Assembly (NCBI GenBank): GCA_015060005.1
Contig: SUZI01000001.1
Span: 372,001-436,000, forward strand
DNA from: Rikenellaceae bacterium
Lineage (GTDB): Bacteria; Bacteroidota; Bacteroidia; Bacteroidales; Rikenellaceae
Direction of reading: 5' to 3'
Length of the DNA stretch: 64,000 nt
In this document: positions 7,328 through 16,322 of the stretch, one piece after another
Layout: each line of letters starts with the position of its first letter
How positions within the stretch are numbered: position 1 is the stretch's first letter
Program-made: the position numbers and the translations under genes
The notes under the pieces: generated by a model
What the model was told of the DNA's origin: nothing
What the model saw: only the letters and a program-made list of their open reading frames with translations
Database searches by the model: none

Positions 7328-9373
7328 TTAGTTGAGCAGAGGAAGGAACGAGTAGTTCTTTGAATAGTTCAACATCTGCTCGACGTAGTTGTTATTATAG
7401 AGGAGCTCGATGTCGACAATCTCGCCATCCTTCTCTGTAAGGACAAAGTCGGGATTGACAAAGCCGCTATATGGCTCGATATTGAGCTTGGCATAACGCT
7501 CTAAGACCTCCTTATGGAGCTCCAAGTCAATCTTAACGGCGTAGTCCTCAACGAGCTTTCTGCCCGCCTCATAGTCGCCCTCAGACTTGATACGCTGCAC
7601 CTCGCAGAGCAACTCACCGAAGAGCTGACGCAGAGCCACGAAATCGTTCACAACGATATAGCTCTTGCCATCCTGCTTAACCCATTCGATGATATTCTGC
7701 TCCTTGCCCTTCTCATAGCACCACTCGGCAATGAGCTTACGGTTACGCATATGCGACTCCTCGACATTCTTACCCAGCTCGATACGTGAGAACTGTGTCA
7801 TCATACCATTCATAATATAGTCGGCATAGGCTGCATAGGCTGCATCCAACGATGGGATGAGTCCAAGCTCAACCAACTTCTCATCGCCCAGATAATACAA
7901 AGCAAACAAATCGGCACGTGCCTCCTCCAGAGTAGAGGTGTAGCTCTTGAGCTCGCCACCCTTAGTACCCGGAGCCAGCTGACCAGAGCCGTGGCCCAAG
8001 CACTCGTGCAAATCGGTATGCAAATCATCCGCAAGCTTACCATAGAGCTTTACACGCTCACGGTCCTCCTCACGGAGCATAAACTCCTCGTTGAAGCCAT
8101 TACCCTGGGCTGCCTTATCGTAGGCGTAGGTGATATTGTCGATAGTTACAGACTTAGAGCCGTACTCCTTACGAATCCAATCGGCATTAGGGAGATTGAT
8201 ACCGATAGCGGTTGCAGGGAAGCAGTCGCCACCGAGCTGTGCAACGGTGATAACCTTAGCCGAGACACCCTTGACCTCCTTCTTACGGTAGGCAGGGTTG
8301 ATAGGTGCGTGGTCCTCAAACCACTGAGCATTAGCCGAGATGACCTGTGTGCGGTGGCAAGCGGTGCTATCGACGAAGTTAACGATACCCTCCCACGAAG
8401 CCTTACGTCCGAGTGGGTCAGAGTAATCCTCGATAAAGCCATTGACGAAATCGACATTTGACACATTGTCGCCCACCCACAGAGTATTATAGCGGTCAAA
8501 CTCACGCAGGTCGCCCGTACGATAGTAGTTGATAAGTGCATCGATAATGCTCTTCTGTGGCTCCTCGGCAACATCGCGTGCCTTCTCCAACCAATAGATA
8601 ATATGCTGGATAGCATCGGAATACATACCGCCGAGCTTCCAAGTAAGTTCGACAATCTCGCCATCGGCATTCTTCACGACCTTAGAGTTCAAGCCATAAG
8701 AGATAGGGCGTGGGTCGTCAGCATCTGCCATATCGGCGTAAAACTTCTCGACCTCAGCCATAGTAACACCCTCGTAGAAGTTACAAGCCGACTCGGTAAC
8801 CATATCGACGCCATCGGTCTGATTGAGGCTCGTAGCATAGAGCTCAGGGACAAAGATAATGTCGCAGAGCTCGGCGTGTGAGATAGGCAACTCGAGATTT
8901 GAGGCATACTTAGAGAGCATCTGCTCAAACCACTCGCGAGAGAACTCGGGGGTGAACTTATCGTTAGAGTAGTGGTGGTGGATACCATTGGCAAACCACA
9001 CTTTCTTGAGGTACTTCTCCATAGCCACGAAATCCTTCACCGTACGGTCGCCAGAGTAAGAGGTGTAAATCTGCTCCAACGTGTGGCGGATAGCGAGGTT
9101 ATACTTAAAGTGCTGGTCGAAAAGGATATCACGACCACAGCGTGCAGCCTCGGCAAGATAATAGATGAGCTTCTTCTGCTGCAAAGGTAACTCGTCGAAG
9201 CCCGGAACCTCATATCGCAACACCTTGATGTCGTCGAAGCGGTCAACAGTCCACGAAGCCTCAGCCGCAGGGTCTTGCTCTACACTCTGCTGTGGTGCCT
9301 CCGAGCAAGAGAGAAGCATCGAAACGGAAAATGTCATAGTCATTAGCAAATAAAAAAAGCGACTCTTTTTCAT
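7328..9373 (-). CDS. dipeptidyl peptidase III-type (M49) metallopeptidase, lipoprotein
   Basis: HECLGH (HEXXXH) and EEARAD motifs; lipoprotein signal MKKSRFFYLLMTMTFSVSMLLSCSE supports start at 9373 rather than the ORF start at 9523. Confidence 0.9.
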   Translation of the reverse strand: MKKSRFFYLLMTMTFSVSMLLSCSEAPQQSVEQDPAAEASWTVDRFDDIKVLRYEVPGFDELPLQQKKLIYYLAEAARCGRDILFDQHFKYNLAIRHTLEQIYTSYSGDRTVKDFVAMEKYLKKVWFANGIHHHYSNDKFTPEFSREWFEQMLSKYASNLELPISHAELCDIIFVPELYATSLNQTDGVDMVTESACNFYEGVTMAEVEKFYADMADADDPRPISYGLNSKVVKNADGEIVELTWKLGGMYSDAIQHIIYWLEKARDVAEEPQKSIIDALINYYRTGDLREFDRYNTLWVGDNVSNVDFVNGFIEDYSDPLGRKASWEGIVNFVDSTACHRTQVISANAQWFEDHAPINPAYRKKEVKGVSAKVITVAQLGGDCFPATAIGINLPNADWIRKEYGSKSVTIDNITYAYDKAAQGNGFNEEFMLREEDRERVKLYGKLADDLHTDLHECLGHGSGQLAPGTKGGELKSYTSTLEEARADLFALYYLGDEKLVELGLIPSLDAAYAAYADYIMNGMMTQFSRIELGKNVEESHMRNRKLIAEWCYEKGKEQNIIEWVKQDGKSYIVVNDFVALRQLFGELLCEVQRIKSEGDYEAGRKLVEDYAVKIDLELHKEVLERYAKLNIEPYSGFVNPDFVLTEKDGEIVDIELLYNNNYVEQMLNYSKNYSFLPLLN

Positions 9374-9422
9374 AAGTTTGGTCGTTGTAATTAAAAATTC
9401 GTACAAAAGTCCATTACATCGG

Positions 9423-9430
9423 CAAAGGTA
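9423..9430 (-). promoter_or_regulatory. -7-like element for the M49 gene
   Basis: CAAAGGTA on + strand (TACCTTTG on minus), 50 bp upstream of start. Confidence 0.4.
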
Positions 9431-9513
9431 ATACTTTTTTCGCAGATACACATAAAAAAAGCTGTCAATGACGATTGACAGCCTGATAATTATTGCGGCT
9501 ATTGCGGTAGCAA

Positions 9514-10365
9514 CTATCTGCACAGCGGACTGCGTGCCTCAAACCACGGATTTTGCAAATCCTCCTTATTATATCGCAGAGGCTTATTATCGGGGTAAGA
9601 GAAGGTGGCACCTCCTGCCTCCGAGAGGATAAGCTCGCCGGCAGCGGTATCCCACTCATAGGTATGGGTAGTACGCACATAATAGTCTATCTCGCCCTCA
9701 GCCAGGAGGCAGAACTTATAGGAGCTACCCTGCTCAACGACCTCCAAGTCGGGATGCAACGCACGTAACTCCTCGATACGCTGGTGAGTCTCGGGCGTCT
9801 GATGTGAACGTGAGACAGCGACACGGAAGCCCGTATGAGCCGACGAGGCAACAGGAAGGCGTACCATCTTCGCCTCCATATCGCTCCGAGTATAAGAGGG
9901 GTTCTCCTGGGGTGCTACATCGCGGAAGAGGTAGGCTCCCGTACCCTTGACAGCAACATACATCTTCTGATGATAGGGGACATAGAGCACCGAAGCAACA
10001 CATTCGTTATTGTAGAGCAGAGCGATATTGACGGTGAACTCGTTATTGCCCTTGATGAACTCCAGAGTGCCATCCAAAGGGTCGACAAGCAGGAACATCT
10101 CCCAATTGCGACGCTCATCGTAGAGAATCTCGCGGCCCTCCTCGCTCAAAACAGGGATACGGGTGGAGCCGAGGTGCTCCTTAATGGTCGAATGGGACAT
10201 ACGGTCCGCCAATGTGATAGGGGTCTTGTCGCTCTTGAGGCTTACGTCATAACTCTCACGGTGCTGATAGATTTTCATTATCGCATCGCCCGCCTTAACA
10301 GCTGCATTGAAGCACTGTGGGAGGAGATGATTTTTGATTTGTGTCTCGATTATCTGATCACTCAT
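9514..10365 (-). CDS. cysQ: 3'(2'),5'-bisphosphate nucleotidase CysQ
   Basis: Inositol-monophosphatase-fold motifs: SDKTPITLAD, LLVDPLDGTLEFI, YEWDTAAGELILSEAGG. Confidence 0.9.
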   Translation of the reverse strand: MSDQIIETQIKNHLLPQCFNAAVKAGDAIMKIYQHRESYDVSLKSDKTPITLADRMSHSTIKEHLGSTRIPVLSEEGREILYDERRNWEMFLLVDPLDGTLEFIKGNNEFTVNIALLYNNECVASVLYVPYHQKMYVAVKGTGAYLFRDVAPQENPSYTRSDMEAKMVRLPVASSAHTGFRVAVSRSHQTPETHQRIEELRALHPDLEVVEQGSSYKFCLLAEGEIDYYVRTTHTYEWDTAAGELILSEAGGATFSYPDNKPLRYNKEDLQNPWFEARSPLCR

Positions 10366-10417
10366 TACAAGTTAATTTTTCGCTGTTTTTATTTTTTGTA
10401 AAGATAGTAAAATTTTA

Positions 10418-11356
10418 TCAAAGGCGGAACTTTTGAAGGTAAAAAAATGAAGCAATGTGATTAAAATAACACAATAGTGTAACTTTGAGCGAATTGGCAG
10501 GATAGAGAAGCGACGTCTGGTAGGTGGCGACAGCATAAAGCGACGCAAAACTCGCCGCGACGACCAAAGCCCAGAGCCCTCCCAAAGAGAGATACAACAC
10601 TCCAAAAAAGAGCACTGATAGCAACAAGCACAGACGTAGCAACACGTTGCCTGATGAATGAAAACGATAGATGACAGGAGCGTAGATGGTAATCCTATGG
10701 CTAAACGACTCATTGGCGAGGATATCCTCCGAGAAGCCACCAGCCTGCTCGGTAGCATAGCGACCAAAGAGCCACACCGAGGGGCAAGAGGCGACAGAGA
10801 GCAAGTCGACACTATGCTCGGACTCGGCGACAGTAATCATAAGAGCCTCGATAGCGTGCCTATCGAGCACGACATCGGAGCGAAGAGGCAGGAGATAGTC
10901 ATACGAGGCGACAGAGAGTGCTACATTCAAATCATCGTACACCCCAACAGAGCGTACATCGACAAGCACCAAACGGTGAAAATGATGAGGGCGGGAGCGA
11001 TAGAGAGCACGAATGGGCTCACCTCCCACAATATTTGCAACGGGATTGACTCTGATGAGTCGAAAATAGGAGATAATCTGCTCGACCAAAGCGGCATTGG
11101 AGTGAGAGTCAACGACAACGATAAGCTCATAGCGGTCGTACTCCACAGCCAACAGGCGTTGCAGACGCAAGAGATCGTACTCACCACAACAGATAGCAGA
11201 GCAGCCAATAAAAGAGATATCCTCGCAACATCCTGCACACTCATCGAGAAGTAATCGCGTAGAGCGGTAAGCTCGCACAGAACGCTGCACGAAGCGGAAA
11301 ATAGGCAACAGAAATAGTGCCGAGAGGATGGCGACAAGGATATCTATCAGGTGCAT
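10418..11356 (-). CDS. GT2-like (glycosyltransferase family 2) membrane protein with degenerate catalytic motifs
   Basis: ELIVVVDSHSNAALVEQI, YDYLLPLRSDVVLD, EQAGGFSEDILANE resemble GT2 blocks; TM helices at both ends; canonical DxD not present. Confidence 0.6.
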   Translation of the reverse strand: MHLIDILVAILSALFLLPIFRFVQRSVRAYRSTRLLLDECAGCCEDISFIGCSAICCGEYDLLRLQRLLAVEYDRYELIVVVDSHSNAALVEQIISYFRLIRVNPVANIVGGEPIRALYRSRPHHFHRLVLVDVRSVGVYDDLNVALSVASYDYLLPLRSDVVLDRHAIEALMITVAESEHSVDLLSVASCPSVWLFGRYATEQAGGFSEDILANESFSHRITIYAPVIYRFHSSGNVLLRLCLLLSVLFFGVLYLSLGGLWALVVAASFASLYAVATYQTSLLYPANSLKVTLLCYFNHIASFFYLQKFRL

Positions 11357-12282
11357 ACCAAGTTACGTTTATATGAGCTAATCAAGGGCTCGGTACGACT
11401 CAACTCCTGCTCCGAAAAGAGAGTCCGCAGAGCCGAGAGCGAATAACCCTCGACACCCAGATAGCGACACAACTCACCCCGCTCACGTGGCGACAGCGTC
11501 TCAATGCGGCGACGTATCTTAGCCCTGCCTAAAGGGCAGCCCAGAGAGGAGAGCGTATAGAGCGTCTCACGCACAAGCATAGGATTACGAGCCGAAATAG
11601 CTATATTTTGCAGATGTCTCTCGGCAATATCTATACCAAAAGAGCGTACGATAGCCAGCCCTAACCGACGCAGGTTGGTATTGTGTGAGAGGAGCAAAGG
11701 CTCGTAGGCAACAGGGAGCACACCACGTCGCAAAAGGGCGACAACACGTCTTATGTCGAAGGGCGAGAGCGAGTAGTGTAACGTGCCGATTATCTGCATA
11801 GCACGCGAAGGTCGTGCCGAGAGTAGAGCAAGCAGTGCCGAAGTGCGGACAATCTTGTCGCCCGAGTGGGCATAGCGTCGCAAAGAGTGCACATCGCGGC
11901 GTGGCAGAGGCAGAGCACCTGCCCACAAGAGCCACTTGGCACGTCGGACACCTCGCGAAAGACGTATGCGTCGCAGGACAAGAGTATCGAGCCGATTACG
12001 CTCAACAGTTCCTCGGAGCAGCGATAAATCGGTAGCATAGCTATGGCTCACGACAAGGTAGATAGCACGCAGAAGCAGCTTGCGGCGAGCACGCCCCTCG
12101 ACAACAAGGGTAACATCGCGGTGCTCAAGCAGGGCGTTGATGATATGCGTTACGTATCGCTGCATAAGAAGCACACGCTCACGCTCGGGCATCAAACGTC
12201 GCCGCCACCGTGCTACGGTAGCCACAAGCGTGATACACAAGAGAAACACGATATAGATGTAGACAAGCATAGGGCTAAACAT
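11347..12282 (-). CDS. N-terminal TM, helical-repeat (HEAT-like) protein
   Basis: N-terminal TM (MLVYIYIVFLLCITLVATVARW), then helical-repeat-like segments (VRTSALLALLSA, LRRLGLAIVRSFGI, VRETLYTLSSLGC). Overlaps neighbours at both ends. Confidence 0.6.
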   Translation of the reverse strand: MFSPMLVYIYIVFLLCITLVATVARWRRRLMPERERVLLMQRYVTHIINALLEHRDVTLVVEGRARRKLLLRAIYLVVSHSYATDLSLLRGTVERNRLDTLVLRRIRLSRGVRRAKWLLWAGALPLPRRDVHSLRRYAHSGDKIVRTSALLALLSARPSRAMQIIGTLHYSLSPFDIRRVVALLRRGVLPVAYEPLLLSHNTNLRRLGLAIVRSFGIDIAERHLQNIAISARNPMLVRETLYTLSSLGCPLGRAKIRRRIETLSPRERGELCRYLGVEGYSLSALRTLFSEQELSRTEPLISSYKRNLVCT

Positions 12283-12649
12283 TCACACCAAGGCTCTCGG
12301 CACGCTGGCGTATCTTACCATAGAGCCGATGCAGAGAGATAGGGAAGGTCATATACTGGTCTACCCCACTCTCAAGCAGGCTGACCACAGCACGCTCGGA
12401 CTGCTGCCAGCCAATGACATAGATAGGGACACGCCCAAGAGTGTGGCGACGTAAATCCTCGACAAAAGGTAGCCCCTCGATAAAAGGGCTGAGCGAGAGG
12501 ATGATAACAAGGTCGGGCATAACCGTATGGCACTGCTCGATGAGATGGTGCCACGACAAGCACCACCATACACGCGAATGGGAGTGGCGTGCCAAAGCCT
12601 CCACAAAGTGAGCCGCTGCCCTGTCGGCAGAGAAAATAATGAGTCGCAT
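12275..12649 (-). CDS. receiver-like (pseudo-REC) protein
   Basis: About 124 aa from MRLIIFSADRAAAHFV; fold-like pattern PDLVIILSLSPFIEGLPFVEDLRR...VPIYVIGWQQSERAVVSLLESGVDQYMTFPIS as in response-regulator receivers, with signature residues changed. Confidence 0.6.
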   Translation of the reverse strand: MRLIIFSADRAAAHFVEALARHSHSRVWWCLSWHHLIEQCHTVMPDLVIILSLSPFIEGLPFVEDLRRHTLGRVPIYVIGWQQSERAVVSLLESGVDQYMTFPISLHRLYGKIRQRAESLGVNV

Positions 12650-12715
12650 AACAGAAAAATGTGTGAAAATGAGCAATCGAAAAATGTGCCAAATGAAAAA
12701 AATGTGAGGAAAAGG

Positions 12716-12744
12716 TTGTGATAAAGAAAAAATTCGTATATTTG
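12716..12744 (+). promoter_or_regulatory. promoter for rplU-rpmA
   Basis: TTG at 12716-12718, 18 bp spacer, TATATTTG at 12737-12744. Confidence 0.55.
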
Positions 12745-12780
12745 CGAGCCGATTATGGCAAAATGTAATTTACTTGTAAA

Positions 12781-13092
12781 ATGTACGTTATAGTAGAGAT
12801 CGCAGGTCAGCAATTTAAGGCTGAGAAGGGTCGTAAGCTCTATGTTCACCGTCTCCAGGGCGACGTAGAGTCGTCAGTGAGCTTCGACAAAGTCCTGCTT
12901 GTAGACAACGACGGTCAGGTTAAGGTAGGTGCACCTGTAGTAGAAGGCGCCTCAGTTAAGTGTAAGATCTTGAAGCACCTGAAGGATGACAAAGTCCTGG
13001 TATTCAAGAAGAAGCGTAGAACTGGTTATCAGAAGTGCAACGGTCATCGTCAGTACTTGAGCCAGATTCTCGTGGAGGATATTGTTGCATAA
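12781..13092 (+). CDS. rplU: 50S ribosomal protein L21
   Basis: [25 protein letters not shown] ... [18 protein letters not shown]. Confidence 0.98.
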   Translation: MYVIVEIAGQQFKAEKGRKLYVHRLQGDVESSVSFDKVLLVDNDGQVKVGAPVVEGASVKCKILKHLKDDKVLVFKKKRRTGYQKCNGHRQYLSQILVEDIVA

Positions 13093-13110
13093 CCTTAAAA
13101 TTTAGAGAAA

Positions 13111-13371
13111 ATGGCACACAAAAAAGGAGTAGGTAGTTCAAAGAACGGCCGTGAGTCTGAGAGCAAAAGACTCGGATTGAAGCTTTCTGGTGGTCAGTTC
13201 GCTAAGGCTGGCAACATCATCGTTCGTCAGAGAGGTACAGTACACAACCCAGGTGTAAACGTGGGTATGGGTAAGGACCACACTCTTTTTGCATTGGTTG
13301 ACGGTACAGTCGAGTTCTGCAAGAAGGCGTCTGGCAAATCTTACGTTAGCGTAACTCCACTGGCTGAGTAA
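13111..13371 (+). CDS. rpmA: 50S ribosomal protein L27
   Basis: [43 protein letters not shown]. Confidence 0.98.
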   Translation: MAHKKGVGSSKNGRESESKRLGLKLSGGQFAKAGNIIVRQRGTVHNPGVNVGMGKDHTLFALVDGTVEFCKKASGKSYVSVTPLAE

Positions 13372-13424
13372 GCCAAGGAGCGACGAGGCGTGGAGAACAC
13401 GCCAGAAGGTAATAACCGAAATGG

Positions 13425-13446
13425 GCGGGTTGAGTTTTCAACCCGC
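13425..13446 (+). terminator. rho-independent terminator of rplU-rpmA
   Basis: GCGGGTTGA-GTTT-TCAACCCGC followed by TTTTTCG. Confidence 0.85.
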
Positions 13447-13539
13447 TTTTTCGTTTCAGGTAAACAACAACAGCCCACTTTTATCGAGAGGAATGTGCGT
13501 TTTTTCGACTATTGCAAACACTATATTCAAATATTTGTA

Positions 13540-13547
13540 TAACTTTG
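13540..13547 (+). promoter_or_regulatory. -7-like element for panC
   Basis: TAACTTTG about 28 bp upstream of the panC start. Confidence 0.45.
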
Positions 13548-13575
13548 CTCCGAGATTAATATCCATTCTAAAAAA

Positions 13576-14412
13576 ATGAAGAGCGTTAACACAATAGCGG
13601 AACTGAGAGCATACCTCCGAGAGGTAGATGCCGCAGGAGTGGGATTTGTCCCTACGATGGGTGCCCTGCACGCAGGTCATCGCTCGCTCGTGGAGCGTGC
13701 ACGCAAGGAGTGTCAGACTGTGGTGGTGAGCGTATTTGTAAATCCTACACAGTTTAATGACAAGACAGACCTTCGCAACTACCCTCGCACACCCGAGGAG
13801 GATTTGGCTCTGCTAACAGAGGCAGGTGCCGACATAGTATTTATGCCATCGGTGGAGGAGATATACCCCGAGCCCGACACACGTCAGTTCGACTTCGGAG
13901 AGATAGATAAGGTGATGGAGGGTGCTACACGCCCCGGACACTTCAATGGCGTGGCACAGGTGGTGAGTCGCCTGTTCGACATAGTACAGCCCGCAAAAGC
14001 ATACTTCGGAGAGAAGGATTTTCAGCAGATAGCAGTGATAAAGGCGATGAACAGCCAGCTGGGAATAGAGGTAGAGATAGTGGAGTGCCCTATAATACGC
14101 GACAGCGACGGATTGGCTCTATCATCACGTAACACCCTGCTCGACGAGGCTCATCGCAAGGCTGCACCACAGATATATGCAACAATAAAGCAAGCAGCAG
14201 AGCGTAGCAAAACGATGACACCCGCAGAGCTAAAAGAGTGGGTGGTAGCAGAGATAGAGCGTGGCGGTATGATGAAGGTAATATACTTCCAGGCAGTAGA
14301 TGCACTATCGCTACAAGAGGTGAAGACGTGGAGCGAGAGCGAGCGTATACAAGGCTGTATAGCAGTTCAGGCTGGTGCGATAAGACTCATTGACAACGTA
14401 AAAATTAAGTAG
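13576..14412 (+). CDS. panC: pantoate--beta-alanine ligase
   Basis: VGFVPTMGALHAGHRSLVERAR, VVSVFVNPTQFN, YFGEKDFQQ. Confidence 0.97.
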   Translation: MKSVNTIAELRAYLREVDAAGVGFVPTMGALHAGHRSLVERARKECQTVVVSVFVNPTQFNDKTDLRNYPRTPEEDLALLTEAGADIVFMPSVEEIYPEPDTRQFDFGEIDKVMEGATRPGHFNGVAQVVSRLFDIVQPAKAYFGEKDFQQIAVIKAMNSQLGIEVEIVECPIIRDSDGLALSSRNTLLDEAHRKAAPQIYATIKQAAERSKTMTPAELKEWVVAEIERGGMMKVIYFQAVDALSLQEVKTWSESERIQGCIAVQAGAIRLIDNVKIK

Positions 14413-14415
14413 GTT

Positions 14416-14769
14416 ATGATGATAGAGGTACTCAAATCAAAGATTCACCGTGTCCGCGTAACAGAGGCTAACCTCAACTACGTAGGTAGCATAACAATCG
14501 ACGAGGAGTTGATGGAGGCTGCTGGTATGATTGAGGGCGAGAAGGTGCAGATACTCGACATAAACAACGGAGAGCGTTTCGAGACTTATATAATAAAAGG
14601 TGAGCGAGGCAGCGGCTGCATCTGTCTGAATGGTGCGGCAGCAAGAAAAGTGGCGGTAGATGACTTAGTGATAATAGTATCATACGCCCTGATGGATTTC
14701 GAGGAGGCTAAAACATTTAAGCCTTCGGTGATATTCCCAGACTCAGCAACAAACAAGTTGGTGAAATAG
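14416..14769 (+). CDS. panD: aspartate 1-decarboxylase
   Basis: [28 protein letters not shown] (GS self-cleavage site), [27 protein letters not shown]. Confidence 0.97.
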   Translation: MMIEVLKSKIHRVRVTEANLNYVGSITIDEELMEAAGMIEGEKVQILDINNGERFETYIIKGERGSGCICLNGAAARKVAVDDLVIIVSYALMDFEEAKTFKPSVIFPDSATNKLVK

Positions 14770-14794
14770 CCGTTTGAGAATAATACAATGACAA

Positions 14795-14825
14795 AAAAAA
14801 TACGACCCGCAAGGTCGTATTTTTT
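14795..14825. terminator. bidirectional terminator between panD and riboflavin kinase
   Basis: AAAAAATACGACC-CGCAA-GGTCGTATTTTTT. Confidence 0.85.
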
Positions 14826-14827
14826 CT

Positions 14828-15178
14828 TTACTGTCGGCATAGCTCGGCATCGCGTTGCAGCTGCCGTTGCAGCTCCTCAATGGAGGAGAACTTCTGCTCA
14901 TCGCGAATCTTATCTAAAAGCTCAACCTGGATAGTCTCGCCATAGATGTCGCGGTCAAAGTCGAAGATATGAGCCTCCAAGAGGCGTGTACGTCCATCGA
15001 CAGAGGGACGCAAGCCCACATTAGTCATAGCACGATAGCACTCTGTACCAATACGTACCATAGAGCGATAGACACCATTATCGACACGTTTATCGTGAGC
15101 ATCAATATTGGCAGTCGGAAAACCCATACGCCGACCTAACTGCTGCCCCTTGATAACCGCTCCCTTAATTATAATCAT
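14828..15178 (-). CDS. riboflavin kinase domain protein (standalone)
   Basis: GQQLGRRMGFPTANI, NGVYRSMVRI, TNVGLRPSVDG, LEAHIFDFDRDIYG; 116 aa with no FAD-synthetase domain upstream. Confidence 0.85.
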   Translation of the reverse strand: MIIIKGAVIKGQQLGRRMGFPTANIDAHDKRVDNGVYRSMVRIGTECYRAMTNVGLRPSVDGRTRLLEAHIFDFDRDIYGETIQVELLDKIRDEQKFSSIEELQRQLQRDAELCRQ

Positions 15179-15194
15179 AACCTAACAATTCATA

Positions 15195-16301
15195 TTACAA
15201 ATTACGCGTCAGCTTCTGCACCAACGAGAGCTCCGAGAAGAACTCCTTAGCCAGAACTCTGACAACAGTATACGATGGGATAGCCAACAGCATACCCCAC
15301 ACTCCTGCCATATAACCAGCCATCAAAATAACCAAAAAGACCTCCAGCGGATGTGCCTTAACTCGCTTAGAGTAGATGGCAGGCTGAAGCACGAAGTCAT
15401 CGACACCCTTGAGGGTAAAGAGCGTCAAGACAATGATAGTTGCAGTAGATGCCGCCGTATAACCCTCGATAGGGGTCATAATACCCAAAAAGAGGCAGAC
15501 CATACCACCAATGAGTGGTCCTGCATAAGGGATGACATTCATCATACCCATAATCAAACCCATCAACAACGCAGCATCGGTAGTCATACCAAAGAGGCGG
15601 AAGATAATCGTAATGAGAACCATCAAGATAGCACTCTCGGTCAAAATACCGACGAAATAACGCGACAGGAGATATGTTATAGAGTCCAGAGCGTGTACCA
15701 CATTCTCCTGAAGATGTGAAGGGAACATCGCACACACCATAGCATAAAACAAACCATCCTCCTTAAGGAAGAAGAAGGTGATGAATGCAACGGAGAAGAA
15801 TGCGACAACAGTCGAGAGTGCGATACCCACAATAGAGGTTACAGTACTATTGAGGAAATCAAACGAGAAGAGAGCACGAAAGACCTCAGCCAGCATAGTC
15901 AGCAACGATGTGTCGGAGGGCTGAAGTGCAAAAGTACGCTCCAGATAGTGCTGAACCATCATTATAGGCGACTCGACCTTATCCAGCACCGCAGAGAAAT
16001 CTATGCGGGCAAGCTCATTTATCTGATTGAGGATAACGGGAACAAAGATAGCGACGACAGCAACAATGACACCCATAATGACTACGAGCGTTGTAGCCGC
16101 TGCAGCCCATCGTGGCATAGTGTAACCCTTGATACCCCTATTAGCCAACAAGTTGACCAAAGGACGTCCTATGATAGCAAGAACAGCCGAGATGAGGATG
16201 AAGACAACAATCTCGATGAAATACCAGACCAAAAAGAGTACAGCAGCCGTTATCGCCACACCGACGATAAACTTGAGTATATTTTGGCCCGTAATATTCA
16301 T
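15195..16301 (-). CDS. AI-2E family transporter (YdiK/PerM-like)
   Basis: Multi-TM, PF01594-like pattern (LMGLIMGMMNVIPYAGPLIGG ... QPAIYSKRVKAHPLEVF). Confidence 0.88.
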   Translation of the reverse strand: MNITGQNILKFIVGVAITAAVLFLVWYFIEIVVFILISAVLAIIGRPLVNLLANRGIKGYTMPRWAAAATTLVVIMGVIVAVVAIFVPVILNQINELARIDFSAVLDKVESPIMMVQHYLERTFALQPSDTSLLTMLAEVFRALFSFDFLNSTVTSIVGIALSTVVAFFSVAFITFFFLKEDGLFYAMVCAMFPSHLQENVVHALDSITYLLSRYFVGILTESAILMVLITIIFRLFGMTTDAALLMGLIMGMMNVIPYAGPLIGGMVCLFLGIMTPIEGYTAASTATIIVLTLFTLKGVDDFVLQPAIYSKRVKAHPLEVFLVILMAGYMAGVWGMLLAIPSYTVVRVLAKEFFSELSLVQKLTRNL

Positions 16302-16322
16302 CCCTCAAACAACAACAATCTC

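Noticed and set aside
9374-9523. N-terminal 50 aa extension of the M49 ORF
   Set aside because: Overlaps the cysQ 3' end and the predicted promoter; a lipoprotein signal starts at 9373.
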